DNA of 64,000 nucleotides, from the NCBI RefSeq assembly GCF_030409755.1, contig NZ_JAUFQE010000002.1, positions 2,418,001-2,482,000 of the forward strand, in the 5' to 3' direction. Both the position numbers and the translations under genes were made by a program. Source of the stretch: Vibrio lentus (lineage in GTDB: Bacteria > Pseudomonadota > Gammaproteobacteria > Enterobacterales > Vibrionaceae). The notes under the pieces are model-generated. The model did no database searches. It saw nothing but the letters and a program-made list of their open reading frames with translations, and was not told the DNA's origin. Below, piece by piece: positions 29,108 through 37,270 of this stretch; the stretch's first letter is position 1; the number at the start of each line of letters is the position of its first letter.

Positions 29108-30415
29108 ATGACCAAATCAGCAGAACTGTATCAAAAGGCACAGCAAACTATTCCAGGTGGTGTTAACTCTCCAGTGCGCGCTTTTAACGGTGTAGGTGGT
29201 TCTCCAATCTTCGTTGAGCGAGCTGACGGCCCACTTCTTTTTGATGCTGATGGTAAAGCATATATCGATTACGTTGGCTCTTGGGGTCCAATGATCCTAG
29301 GTCACAACCACGCGGTTATCCGTGAGGCTGTTATTGATGCAGCGCAACGTGGTCTAAGTTTCGGTGCTCCAACTGAAACCGAAATCAAAATGGCTGAGCT
29401 AGTATCTGAAATGGTTCCATCAATGGAACAGCTGCGTATGGTTAGCTCAGGTACAGAAGCAACAATGAGTGCGATTCGTCTCGCTCGTGGCTTCACTGGT
29501 CGTGACAAGATCCTTAAGTTTGAAGGCTGTTACCACGGTCACGCAGACAGCCTACTTGTAAAAGCAGGCTCTGGCGCACTGACTTTAGGTCAACCAAGCT
29601 CTCCAGGTGTTCCTGCTGATTTTGCTAAGCTGACACTAACGGCAACGTTCAATAACCTAGATTCTGTACGTGAAATCTTCGCGGCAAATAAAGGCGAAAT
29701 CGCATGTATCATCGTTGAGCCAGTAGCGGGCAACATGAACTGCATCCCGCCAGTAGAAGGCTTCCACGAAGGTCTTCGTGAAATCTGTGACCAAGAAGGC
29801 GCGTTGCTGATCTTTGATGAAGTAATGACAGGTTTCCGCGTTGCAGAAGGTTGTGCTCAAGCTTACTACAACATCAAACCAGACCTAACGTGTCTTGGTA
29901 AAGTGATCGGTGGCGGTATGCCAGTGGGTGCTTTTGGTGGTCGTAGAGATGTGATGCAATACATCGCACCAACAGGTCCGGTTTACCAAGCAGGTACGCT
30001 TTCTGGTAACCCTGTTGCAATGGCAGCTGGCTACGCATGTCTGAAGCTATTAAGAGAAGAAGGCAACGAGAAGCGTCTTGCTGCGAAAACTAAACAGTTA
30101 GCAAGCGGTTTCAAACATCTAGCGGATAAACACGGCATCCCAATGCTCGTGCACCAAGTTGGTGGTATGTTCGGTTTCTTCTTTACGGATCAAGAAACAG
30201 TAACGTGCTACGAAGATGTAACCAAGTGTGATGTAGAACGCTTCAAGCGCTTCTTCCACCTGATGCTAAAACACGGTGTTTACCTTGCACCATCAGCATT
30301 CGAAGCAAGCTTTACGTCTCTTGCTCACGGTTCAAAAGAGATCGATGCAACATTAGAAGCAGCCGATCGCTGTTTCGCTATTATTGCTGCAGAAAGCAAC
30401 GAATCAAACAGCTAA
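29108..30415 (+). CDS. hemL: Glutamate-1-semialdehyde 2,1-aminomutase
   Basis: A PLP enzyme that makes 5-aminolevulinate for heme. I start at the ATG at 29108 with AGAGG nine bases upstream, which gives 435 residues and the opening [20 protein letters not shown]; an upstream GTG-type start is not supported. Family marks are [16 protein letters not shown], the PLP region [10 protein letters not shown] and the lysine in [11 protein letters not shown] (about 265). It is monocistronic: it has its own terminator and lies divergent from erpA across about 300 bases. Confidence 0.97.
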   Translation: MTKSAELYQKAQQTIPGGVNSPVRAFNGVGGSPIFVERADGPLLFDADGKAYIDYVGSWGPMILGHNHAVIREAVIDAAQRGLSFGAPTETEIKMAELVSEMVPSMEQLRMVSSGTEATMSAIRLARGFTGRDKILKFEGCYHGHADSLLVKAGSGALTLGQPSSPGVPADFAKLTLTATFNNLDSVREIFAANKGEIACIIVEPVAGNMNCIPPVEGFHEGLREICDQEGALLIFDEVMTGFRVAEGCAQAYYNIKPDLTCLGKVIGGGMPVGAFGGRRDVMQYIAPTGPVYQAGTLSGNPVAMAAGYACLKLLREEGNEKRLAAKTKQLASGFKHLADKHGIPMLVHQVGGMFGFFFTDQETVTCYEDVTKCDVERFKRFFHLMLKHGVYLAPSAFEASFTSLAHGSKEIDATLEAADRCFAIIAAESNESNS

Positions 30416-30440
30416 CAATTTAGCTAAGCGTTTGAATTTA

Positions 30441-30465
30441 GGGCTGCATTACTGCAGCCCTTTTT
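30441..30465 (+). terminator. Terminator after hemL
   Basis: GGGCTGC and GCAGCCC form a 7-bp stem with a six-base loop, followed by TTTTT. Confidence 0.85.
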
Positions 30466-30534
30466 AGTATTTGGTTCAGTGCATTTAAGGTAAATACCTC
30501 AACGACACAAGCTAGCCCTTTACTAAAAAAGTCG

Positions 30535-30660
30535 TTAACGTTCCCAAAAAAGAAAAACCAGCAACATAATGGTGCCTAGAAACATTCGAAACCAAGGGAT
30601 CTCTTTTTTTGTTTGCTGTTCTTCATCTTGGCATTTCTTATCTTTACCACAACATCCCAT
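30535..30660 (-). CDS. Small membrane protein of 41 residues, unrecognised
   Basis: The ATG at 30658-30660 is preceded by GAGGAG at eight bases. The product starts MGCCGKDKKCQDEE, continues with a basic and polar segment, and ends with a single hydrophobic segment (about 25-39, FLGTIMLLVFLFW) and a short ER tail. Three cysteines near the N terminus (Cys3, Cys4, Cys10) could bind a metal or be lipidated. It is on the opposite strand to hemL and the transporter downstream. I do not recognise the family. The ribosome-binding site and the membrane segment argue that it is a real gene. Confidence 0.65.
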   Translation of the reverse strand: MGCCGKDKKCQDEEQQTKKEIPWFRMFLGTIMLLVFLFWER

Positions 30661-30736
30661 AATGCAAACTCCTCATTGCTAACTCTCTGTTTTGCAGCCA
30701 TTATAAACTCAGAACGCCAATATAGAGACCATTACT

Positions 30737-31822
30737 GTGTCAGAAAAACTCAAAATCAATACAAGCCACTGGGTAATTATCATTGCCCTACTCGCGGCGG
30801 CTTATGCTTGTTTCTTACTTATCGAGCCTTATGTAAATTCCATAGTAATGGCATTCATCATCTCATTACTGATGTTTCCAATTCACGAATGGCTTGAAAA
30901 GAAGATACCGAATAAAGAGAACGTAGTCTCTCTACTTTCTTGTGTCATCCTCACTTTCATTATCGTCATCCCTTTACTGGCAGTATTTGCAGCCATCGTG
31001 CAGCAAGGCTCGTTATTCTCGCAAAACACTTATCAATGGGTAACACACGGCGGCATTCAAACCTTGTTTGAGCATCCTTTAGTCGTGAAAGCTTTATCGT
31101 TCGTGAACAATTATCTACCTTTTGACAATATCGAACCAAAAGCAATAGCCCAGAAAGTCGCAGAATTTGCCACCAGCTTTGGCTCAAAACTTGTGGGTAT
31201 TAGCGCGAAGATCCTTGGTGATGCGACCAACTTCTTAATGGACTTTTTCTTAATGCTGTTTGTCTTGTTCTTCTTATTGAGAGATCACGACAAAATAATC
31301 AGCGTTGTTCGTCATATTTTGCCTTTATCTCGCAGCCAAGAAGACAAACTGCTAACCGAGATTGAGCAGGTTTCTAAATCAGCCGTAATGGGTTCATTTT
31401 TAACCGCAATAGCGCAAGGTTTTGCGGGTGGCTTAGGTATGTGGATTGCGGGCTTCCCTGGTCTATTCTGGGGCACTATGATGGGCTTCGCATCCTTTAT
31501 TCCCGTGGTTGGTACTGCGCTTATCTGGATTCCAGCAGCCACGTACTTATTCCTAACAGGCGATACCACTTGGGCTATTTTCCTAACGGTATACTGCATT
31601 GCGATTGTGGGCTCGATTGATAACCTACTGCGCCCGCTATTAATGCAGGGCAGCGCTGGCATGAACACCCTTATGATCTTCTTCTCATTACTGGGTGGTA
31701 TTCAACTGTTTGGCTTAATCGGCCTGATCTATGGTCCACTGATCTTTGCTATTACGATCGTCCTTTTCAATATTTACGATGAAGAGTTTAAAGACTTTTT
31801 GAACCAGCAAGACAAGAGTTAA
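30737..31822 (+). CDS. AI-2E family transporter (PerM-like)
   Basis: A 361-residue inner-membrane protein with about seven or eight hydrophobic segments, e.g. WVIIIALLAAAYACFLLI (about 13-30), VILTFIIVIPLLAVFAAIV, FFLMLFVLFFLLRD, and the paired GLGMWIAGFPGLFWGTMMGF region. The Leu-Pro-Leu stretch before the last helices and the FSLLGGIQLFGLIGLIYGPLI end are typical of the family formerly called PerM/UPF0118. Members export autoinducer-2, or in other cases act as Na+/H+ antiporters, so the substrate is not known here. Confidence 0.85.
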   Translation: MSEKLKINTSHWVIIIALLAAAYACFLLIEPYVNSIVMAFIISLLMFPIHEWLEKKIPNKENVVSLLSCVILTFIIVIPLLAVFAAIVQQGSLFSQNTYQWVTHGGIQTLFEHPLVVKALSFVNNYLPFDNIEPKAIAQKVAEFATSFGSKLVGISAKILGDATNFLMDFFLMLFVLFFLLRDHDKIISVVRHILPLSRSQEDKLLTEIEQVSKSAVMGSFLTAIAQGFAGGLGMWIAGFPGLFWGTMMGFASFIPVVGTALIWIPAATYLFLTGDTTWAIFLTVYCIAIVGSIDNLLRPLLMQGSAGMNTLMIFFSLLGGIQLFGLIGLIYGPLIFAITIVLFNIYDEEFKDFLNQQDKS

Positions 31823-31874
31823 CCTAATCAACGTCAACTTGGTTGGCGAACGAGTATTAAACACTTCAAGCTTT

Positions 31875-31905
31875 GGGCGGATTATGCGAAAATCCGCCCT
31901 CATTT
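31875..31905 (+). terminator. Terminator between the AI-2E-family gene and rsmC
   Basis: GGGCGGATT and AATCCGCCC form a 9-bp stem, followed by TCATTTTTTG. It lies just ahead of the rsmC ribosome-binding region. Confidence 0.75.
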
Positions 31906-31932
31906 TTTGCTAACGATTCAATAGAGTGTCCT

Positions 31933-32955
31933 ATGTCCGCCTACATTGCCCCAAGCCAGATTGCTCAGCGTCAACTCGCCTACTTTGAAGGCAAACATGT
32001 TTTAGTTGCTGGTGAGGCAGAAGACTTATTCCCTGTTGAGTTAGCCAAACATTGTGAATCTGTCACCGTATTTACCTCTAATTACAGCTATTACCGCCAA
32101 CTGGATAACTGCAGCTCTATTCAACGTTTTTATGGTGCTGAGTTTACCGAAGAGACCAAAGCTGACTTGGTGATGCTGTATTGGCCAAAAGCAAAAGCGG
32201 AAGCTGAGTTCTTACTCGCGATGTTGTTTGCAAAATTAGGTAAAGATACTGAAATCGTTGTCGTTGGTGAAAACCGCTCAGGCGTGAAAAGCATTGAGAA
32301 GATGTTTGCCCCTTATGGCAAGGTCGTAAAATACGATTCAGCGCGCCGTTGTTCTTTCTACTGGGGTCAGTGCTTCGAGCAACCGCAAGCTTTCAACCTA
32401 CAAGATTGGTTTAAAACCTACACAGTTAGTATTGACGAGCAATCACTTACCGTTAAAAGCCTTCCTGGCGTATTTAGCCACGGTGCATTCGATGTCGGTA
32501 GTCAACTTCTGCTGGATACTCTGCCAAAACTAAAAGGCAAAGTACTGGATTTTGGTTGTGGTGCAGGCGTGTTAGGTGCGGTTATGGCATCTCGTAACCC
32601 TGATATCGAGCTAGAAATGTGTGATATCAGCGCGTTCGCAGTCGCATCAAGCCAAGCAACCCTCAAAGCCAATGGTCTTACGGGCAAAGTTTTCGCTTCT
32701 GATGTTTATTCTGATACGTCTAAAGACTATCAGTTCATTATCAGTAACCCGCCTTTCCACTCAGGATTAGACACAAGCTACAGCGCAACGGAAACTCTGC
32801 TAGCGCACGCACCAAAGCACCTCAAGCGCTCTGGTGAGATGATTATTGTTGCAAACAGCTTCTTAAAATACGTACCTATTATTGAACAAGCGTTTGGAAA
32901 ATGCGCGACTCTAAATAAGACCACCAAATTCGCGATATACCACGCAAACAAGTAG
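31933..32955 (+). CDS. rsmC: 16S rRNA guanine-1207 N2-methyltransferase
   Basis: The enzyme methylates G1207 in assembled 30S subunits. The ATG at 31933 gives 340 residues and the opening [21 protein letters not shown]; an in-frame start at 31873 would run through the preceding terminator. It has two methyltransferase-like halves. The first lacks motifs; the second (about 185-330) has [16 protein letters not shown] and the catalytic NPPFHSG. Confidence 0.95.
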   Translation: MSAYIAPSQIAQRQLAYFEGKHVLVAGEAEDLFPVELAKHCESVTVFTSNYSYYRQLDNCSSIQRFYGAEFTEETKADLVMLYWPKAKAEAEFLLAMLFAKLGKDTEIVVVGENRSGVKSIEKMFAPYGKVVKYDSARRCSFYWGQCFEQPQAFNLQDWFKTYTVSIDEQSLTVKSLPGVFSHGAFDVGSQLLLDTLPKLKGKVLDFGCGAGVLGAVMASRNPDIELEMCDISAFAVASSQATLKANGLTGKVFASDVYSDTSKDYQFIISNPPFHSGLDTSYSATETLLAHAPKHLKRSGEMIIVANSFLKYVPIIEQAFGKCATLNKTTKFAIYHANK

Positions 32956-32965
32956 CCCATCTAAC

Positions 32966-32992
32966 ACAGCGCAGGGTCATATTCTGCGCTGT
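32966..32992 (+). other. Stem-loop after rsmC
   Basis: ACAGCGCAG and CTGCGCTGT form a 9-bp stem, 11 bases after the rsmC stop. No T run follows, so it is a weak or Rho-assisted terminator at best. Confidence 0.5.
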
Positions 32993-33057
32993 CTGTTCAT
33001 ATTTCTATCAAAACTCTATAAAAATGAGCTTTTGCACACGCTTTAAATACCACTTAC

Positions 33058-33085
33058 TTGTCAAAGTAAAAAAACTCGTTAATTT
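33058..33085 (+). promoter_or_regulatory. Possible chiS promoter
   Basis: TTGTCA (33058-33063) and TAATTT (33080-33085) are 16 bases apart, about 85 bases upstream of chiS. The match is fair only. Confidence 0.3.
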
Positions 33086-33171
33086 CGTTAAATTGGAACC
33101 CATTAATTCTATTCTCTGTACTTGTTTTCGCCCCTTTTAGCAGTACATCAAAGGAAAGTAGTACCCAATTT

Positions 33172-36100
33172 ATGTTTAGATTCTATCGAAAGCAGAAGTT
33201 TAAGCGCCTTCAAAATACCCTAATGTTGGCGTTTCTCGTCCTCAGTATTACCCCAGTGACACTTATCGCGATCTTTTTCCTCCAATCGCACAGTCAGGAT
33301 CTTCAGGAACAAAGTACTTCGCACCTTGTTTCGGTCCGTGATACTAAGCAGCAGCAAATCGTCGATTACCTACAGGCGCAAGAATCACAAGTGATGGGCT
33401 TCGTTCGCTCTGAGCTAGCCAATGCCAGTGGTGGACGTTTCTACGGTTTAATCAATGCCTTTCAACGACTCGGCTTAGATATTGATGAAGCGCGCAGCAA
33501 TGCTCAACAGCGCTACATTCAAGGATCAGGCGATCAAATCAAAACATCTATCCTACCTGAATCGAGTAGTTTCATTGGAAGTGAACGCTATCGCTTGCTG
33601 CATAAGCGCTACCATAACTCATACCAAGAACTGCTTAAGCGTTCAGATTTCGATGACATTTTACTGGTCGACATTAATGGCAACGTCGCTTATTCCGTAT
33701 TTAAACGTGATGATTACGGTACCAACTTAGTCACAGGTAAATACAAAGATTCAAATCTAGGCCTTACCTTTCAACGACTAGCAAAAGACGTAAGAGAAAA
33801 ACGTAAATCTAATGAAGACTATACGCCAGTTATCGTTTCAGACTTTAAAGACGAGAACGGTAAACAGACTGCATGGTTAGGTGCGCCAATTGTTCAACAA
33901 GGCTATCTGCACAGCTATGCCATGTTTCGACTGCCTATCAACGGCATTACCAAGCTTATTGCGGATCTAAACAAGAGCTCTAATATTCAAACACTTCTTG
34001 TTGGTAGTGACCACTTACCTCGCAGCCTAGCTCACTCTCAAGAATCGATTAACCTGAGCTTAGATGTTGTCGACAAAGCTCTGGCTGGTGAAACAGCAGT
34101 AGGCACGTTTGACAACACTCTCGATCAAGCGATCATCGCCGCTTACACCCCTATTGAATTGAAGTACGCAACTTGGGCTCTCGTCGTTGAGCTTCCAGAA
34201 AAAGAGGCGTTTGCTCGCATTCATCAATTAGAAAAGATCTTCGTGATTGTGATGCTGACAGCGATCATTCTCGTAGTCGTTGCATCGCACTACTTATCGA
34301 ACTTCATCACCTCGCCATTGTTAAAGCTCACTTGGGCCGCCGAGAAGGTCTCCGCAGGCGATCTTGACGAAACGATGATCAATACCGAGCGTAAAGATGA
34401 AATAGGTCGCCTAGCGGTCAGCTTTGAAAGGATGCAGCGTTCTATTCGTGAAAAAATGCTGCTGATTAAAAGTCAAAATGATGAGTTAGAGGACAACCTC
34501 AAAACGATTCAAAAACAAAATGAAGAGTTACAGCTTGCCAATAAACTGAAAGATGAATTCTTGGCGACGACTTCGCATGAACTCAGAACCCCACTGCATG
34601 GCATGGTTGGTATTGCTGAGGCGCTGATATCTGGAGCAAACGGCCCTATTCCTGCCAACCAGAAGTACCAGTTGGATATCATCATCAATAGTGGTCAGAG
34701 ATTAGCAACCTTGGTTGATGACCTGCTCGATTACCACAAGATGCGCTATGGCAGCTTAGATATTAAGAAATCAGCCGTGGATTTGTCTGCGGCCACCAGC
34801 TTAGTGCTTGAGTTATCTCATCACCTGCTAGGCAACAAACCGATCCGCATTATCAACCAAGTGCCAAGTGATTTAGGGTTAGTCTCATCTGATCCTCAAC
34901 GACTGGAACAAGTGATGTATAACTTGGTCGGCAATGCTATTAAGTACACATCCGAAGGTAAAATTGTTATCTCAGCGAGTGTTATCGACGACAACATTCG
35001 AGTTCAAGTTGTCGATACCGGCCAAGGTATCCCAGCAGAGTACCTAGAACATATCTTTGAACCACTGATTCAAGCAGGACAAGACTCAAGTAACTATCGC
35101 CAAGGTGCAGGACTTGGGTTGTCCATTAGCCGCCAGCTGATTGAGCTAATGGGTGGCTCGCTGTACGTAAGTAGCCAACCTATGCTTGGGACGACCTTCA
35201 GCTTCACATTACCTTTAGCTACCCAAGAAGAATTGGATAGTTACAATGAATCAGGGAGCTACTCACACTTCCAAGCGCCTGATTTGATTGATAACACTCA
35301 GCAAGAAAATAGCGCTATCAGTGAAGACCCGAATGGCCCGCTGTTAGTCATTGCTGATGATGAGCCGGTAAACCTACGCGTGCTAGACAGCTTCTTGAAA
35401 TTGGAAGGTTATCGAGTTCGCACTGCATGTGACGGCCCAGAAACCATCGAGTTGATTGAGAAAGAGAAACCAGAATTACTTCTGCTCGACATCATGATGC
35501 CAGGCATGAGCGGCTATCAGGTTTGTGAAGCACTGCGTAAGCAATACGATCATGCACAATTGCCAATCATCATGCTCACAGCTCTTAATCAAGCAGAAGA
35601 CCGTGTTCGTGGCTTTGAAGCAGGTGCCAACGATTACTTGTCCAAGCCGTTTAACAAACAGGAACTGGCGGCTCGAATCACAGCGCATTTATCGGCAAGT
35701 AAGGCTGAACAGAGGCGCCTTGAGAATGACCAGCTGCAACTGGAGCTCAAACACCGAGCTATGGTTGAAGCGAACTTACTAGAAACTCAAAGACGCTTGC
35801 TAGAACAATTAGAGTCAGCACCAGAAGCCATCATCTGTATTCGGGAAGACCAACGTATTCGCTTTGCCAACGAAGCGGCTGCCAAGCTGTTTAGGCGCGG
35901 GCAAGAGCAACTTAAGCGCTCAATGGCCGATGAAATCATTGCACCTAAATACCTCAAGGTGGAGCAAGCACACTACTGTGGTGACATCGATATCTATATT
36001 GATGACACACGTCAGCGCATACCAAGTGACATTCTTAAACTACCTGAAGGCTCAGGGCTCGATACCATGTATATCTTCAATGTCGGTGGTGGCGTTAACT

Positions 36101-36561
36101 CAAACCGTATCAATAACCTTGAAACGGCGGTTGAGGCGCTTTCAAGCTACGCCTTTGAAGGTGATAAAGATAAACTGCAACAACTGAAAGAACTCGGTGG
36201 AGAATTCACTCGCCTTGCTGATAAGGCAACCGGTGAAGGTAAAAACAAACAAGAGCTAATGCGCGAAGTATTAGTTGAGGCGATGACCAATGCGATCATT
36301 TATTGGGAGTCAGTCACTGGTGAAACAAAGTTTGCTTTCGCAGAGAAGAGTGGCTTGTGGCGTGTTTATTTAGACCGAAGTACGCTGCAAACTCGCACCT
36401 TAGATAAATACCTACGCTTTGAAACCTTACCTAAAACGCCTCGCTGGCGAACGGTATTGAGCTCTATCGAATTCATACTTGAGCACTGTAAAGAACAAAC
36501 ACCAGAAAGAACTCATATTGAGATGCTAAGGGATAAACTACAGAAACTACTGACCAGCTAA
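33172..36561 (+). CDS. chiS: ChiS, DNA-binding hybrid sensor kinase for chitin use
   Basis: ChiS is the chitin-utilisation regulator of vibrios; in V. cholerae it is restrained by the periplasmic chitin-binding protein and binds the chb promoter directly. The 1129-residue protein equals the V. cholerae length. It has membrane segments near 19-38 and 355-375 around a periplasmic sensor domain, then HAMP (about 380-430), a HisKA domain with His469 (SHELRTP) and an ATPase domain with DTGQG and GAGLGLSIS. A receiver domain has Asp773 (LLLDIMMPG), and a PAS-like part follows. The last ~105 residues correspond to the reported DNA-binding domain. The chb operon starts 709 bases downstream. Confidence 0.95.
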   Translation: MFRFYRKQKFKRLQNTLMLAFLVLSITPVTLIAIFFLQSHSQDLQEQSTSHLVSVRDTKQQQIVDYLQAQESQVMGFVRSELANASGGRFYGLINAFQRLGLDIDEARSNAQQRYIQGSGDQIKTSILPESSSFIGSERYRLLHKRYHNSYQELLKRSDFDDILLVDINGNVAYSVFKRDDYGTNLVTGKYKDSNLGLTFQRLAKDVREKRKSNEDYTPVIVSDFKDENGKQTAWLGAPIVQQGYLHSYAMFRLPINGITKLIADLNKSSNIQTLLVGSDHLPRSLAHSQESINLSLDVVDKALAGETAVGTFDNTLDQAIIAAYTPIELKYATWALVVELPEKEAFARIHQLEKIFVIVMLTAIILVVVASHYLSNFITSPLLKLTWAAEKVSAGDLDETMINTERKDEIGRLAVSFERMQRSIREKMLLIKSQNDELEDNLKTIQKQNEELQLANKLKDEFLATTSHELRTPLHGMVGIAEALISGANGPIPANQKYQLDIIINSGQRLATLVDDLLDYHKMRYGSLDIKKSAVDLSAATSLVLELSHHLLGNKPIRIINQVPSDLGLVSSDPQRLEQVMYNLVGNAIKYTSEGKIVISASVIDDNIRVQVVDTGQGIPAEYLEHIFEPLIQAGQDSSNYRQGAGLGLSISRQLIELMGGSLYVSSQPMLGTTFSFTLPLATQEELDSYNESGSYSHFQAPDLIDNTQQENSAISEDPNGPLLVIADDEPVNLRVLDSFLKLEGYRVRTACDGPETIELIEKEKPELLLLDIMMPGMSGYQVCEALRKQYDHAQLPIIMLTALNQAEDRVRGFEAGANDYLSKPFNKQELAARITAHLSASKAEQRRLENDQLQLELKHRAMVEANLLETQRRLLEQLESAPEAIICIREDQRIRFANEAAAKLFRRGQEQLKRSMADEIIAPKYLKVEQAHYCGDIDIYIDDTRQRIPSDILKLPEGSGLDTMYIFNVGGGVNSNRINNLETAVEALSSYAFEGDKDKLQQLKELGGEFTRLADKATGEGKNKQELMREVLVEAMTNAIIYWESVTGETKFAFAEKSGLWRVYLDRSTLQTRTLDKYLRFETLPKTPRWRTVLSSIEFILEHCKEQTPERTHIEMLRDKLQKLLTS

Positions 36562-36595
36562 CCCTGAAGTAAGATCACGATACTGTAAATAATGG

Positions 36596-36619
36596 AGCCC
36601 ACCTAGCGTGGGCTTTTTT
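36596..36619 (+). terminator. Terminator after chiS
   Basis: AGCCCAC and GTGGGCT form a 7-bp stem with a five-base loop, followed by TTTTTT. It makes chiS transcriptionally separate from the chitin operon. Confidence 0.88.
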
Positions 36620-37012
36620 GTGAATATCATTCACGAACAAAGCGCAATAATGTCTATTCAAACACACTTATTTCACTGTGTTAAACAAGTAAAATGACAC
36701 GTTACTCAAGCTTAAACAATCATCAGTTCAATCGCTATTTGAAAGCTTATTCTTGGCTGAGTTTCACATTCCTCTGACTCTTTGTTGCAGTTTGAGAAGC
36801 GAGTCACAACAGAACGGCAGATTTAATTTTCTAGGGAAATTTAACGTAAAACTGGCAAGTGACCGAGATCTACAATTACACCAATACACGTTAAGGCCCT
36901 ATAATAAAAAGCCCGAAATGTAAGTAAACACTAACAAAAAAGCGTCCTTGCAAAATCAAATGCGAGTCACATCACCTTAACAATTGCGCGCAAAAAACCA
37001 CCAAACTGACCA

Positions 37013-37060
37013 TTTTTGACGTTAATGACGTGTGGTTATGTGTTTTTAACGTTTTTGACG
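37013..37060 (+). repeat. Two tandem 9-mer doublets upstream of the chitin operon
   Basis: TTTTTGACG (37013-37021) is followed directly by TTAATGACG (37022-37030). TTTTTAACG (37043-37051) is followed directly by TTTTTGACG (37052-37060). The two doublets are exactly 30 bp apart, about three helical turns. The arrangement suggests a binding site for a dimeric or tetrameric regulator; ChiS is the obvious candidate, by inference. Confidence 0.6.
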
Positions 37061-37109
37061 GGAAACGAGTTTGATTAATTCATCGATAAGGTGTTTTCTT
37101 ACTCCTGCC

Positions 37110-37185
37110 AAAGGCCTACAGGCCACTCTTACCACTTCTCAGAAGAAGCAACAAATCTGGAGCAACGAAGAAGAGGTAGGCCTTT
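37110..37185 (+). other. Long-range inverted repeat in the chitin operon leader
   Basis: AAAGGCCTAC (37110-37119) and GTAGGCCTTT (37176-37185) are exact 10-bp complements separated by 56 bases. The inner segment contains CTTCT-cag-AGAAG, so the RNA could form a branched hairpin. It lies about 85 bases before the start codon of the binding-protein gene and has no T tail. Confidence 0.55.
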
Positions 37186-37270
37186 AACTAGAGTGTGTAT
37201 CTACTAAATAATTAGCGACAGATAACATTCAATCCATTAGTGAAATGAAAGCAAATAGTAAGGAACAGCT

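Larger units (their letters stand above)
36620..37270 (+). promoter_or_regulatory. Control region of the chitin-oligosaccharide operon
   Basis: No gene is seen in this 650-base stretch. It holds GCGAGTCACA twice (36799-36808 and 36962-36971); the second is part of TGCGA-N6-TCACC (36961-36976), an 8/10 match to a CRP site. It also holds a perfect TATAAT (36900-36905) without a good -35. A paired 9-mer array (37013-37060) and a long-range inverted repeat (37110-37185) lie closer to the gene. In V. cholerae the operon is activated by ChiS and CRP from this region. Confidence 0.5.

Noticed and set aside
30613..30897. 94-codon plus-strand frame overlapping the start of the AI-2E-family gene
   Set aside because: It overlaps a well-supported gene and is antisense to the 41-residue gene, with no good ribosome-binding site.
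36618..36633. GTGAAT-atc-ATTCAC palindrome after chiS considered as a CRP or operator site
   Set aside because: The spacing of the TGTGA and TCAC halves does not fit CRP, and it overlaps the end of the chiS terminator.
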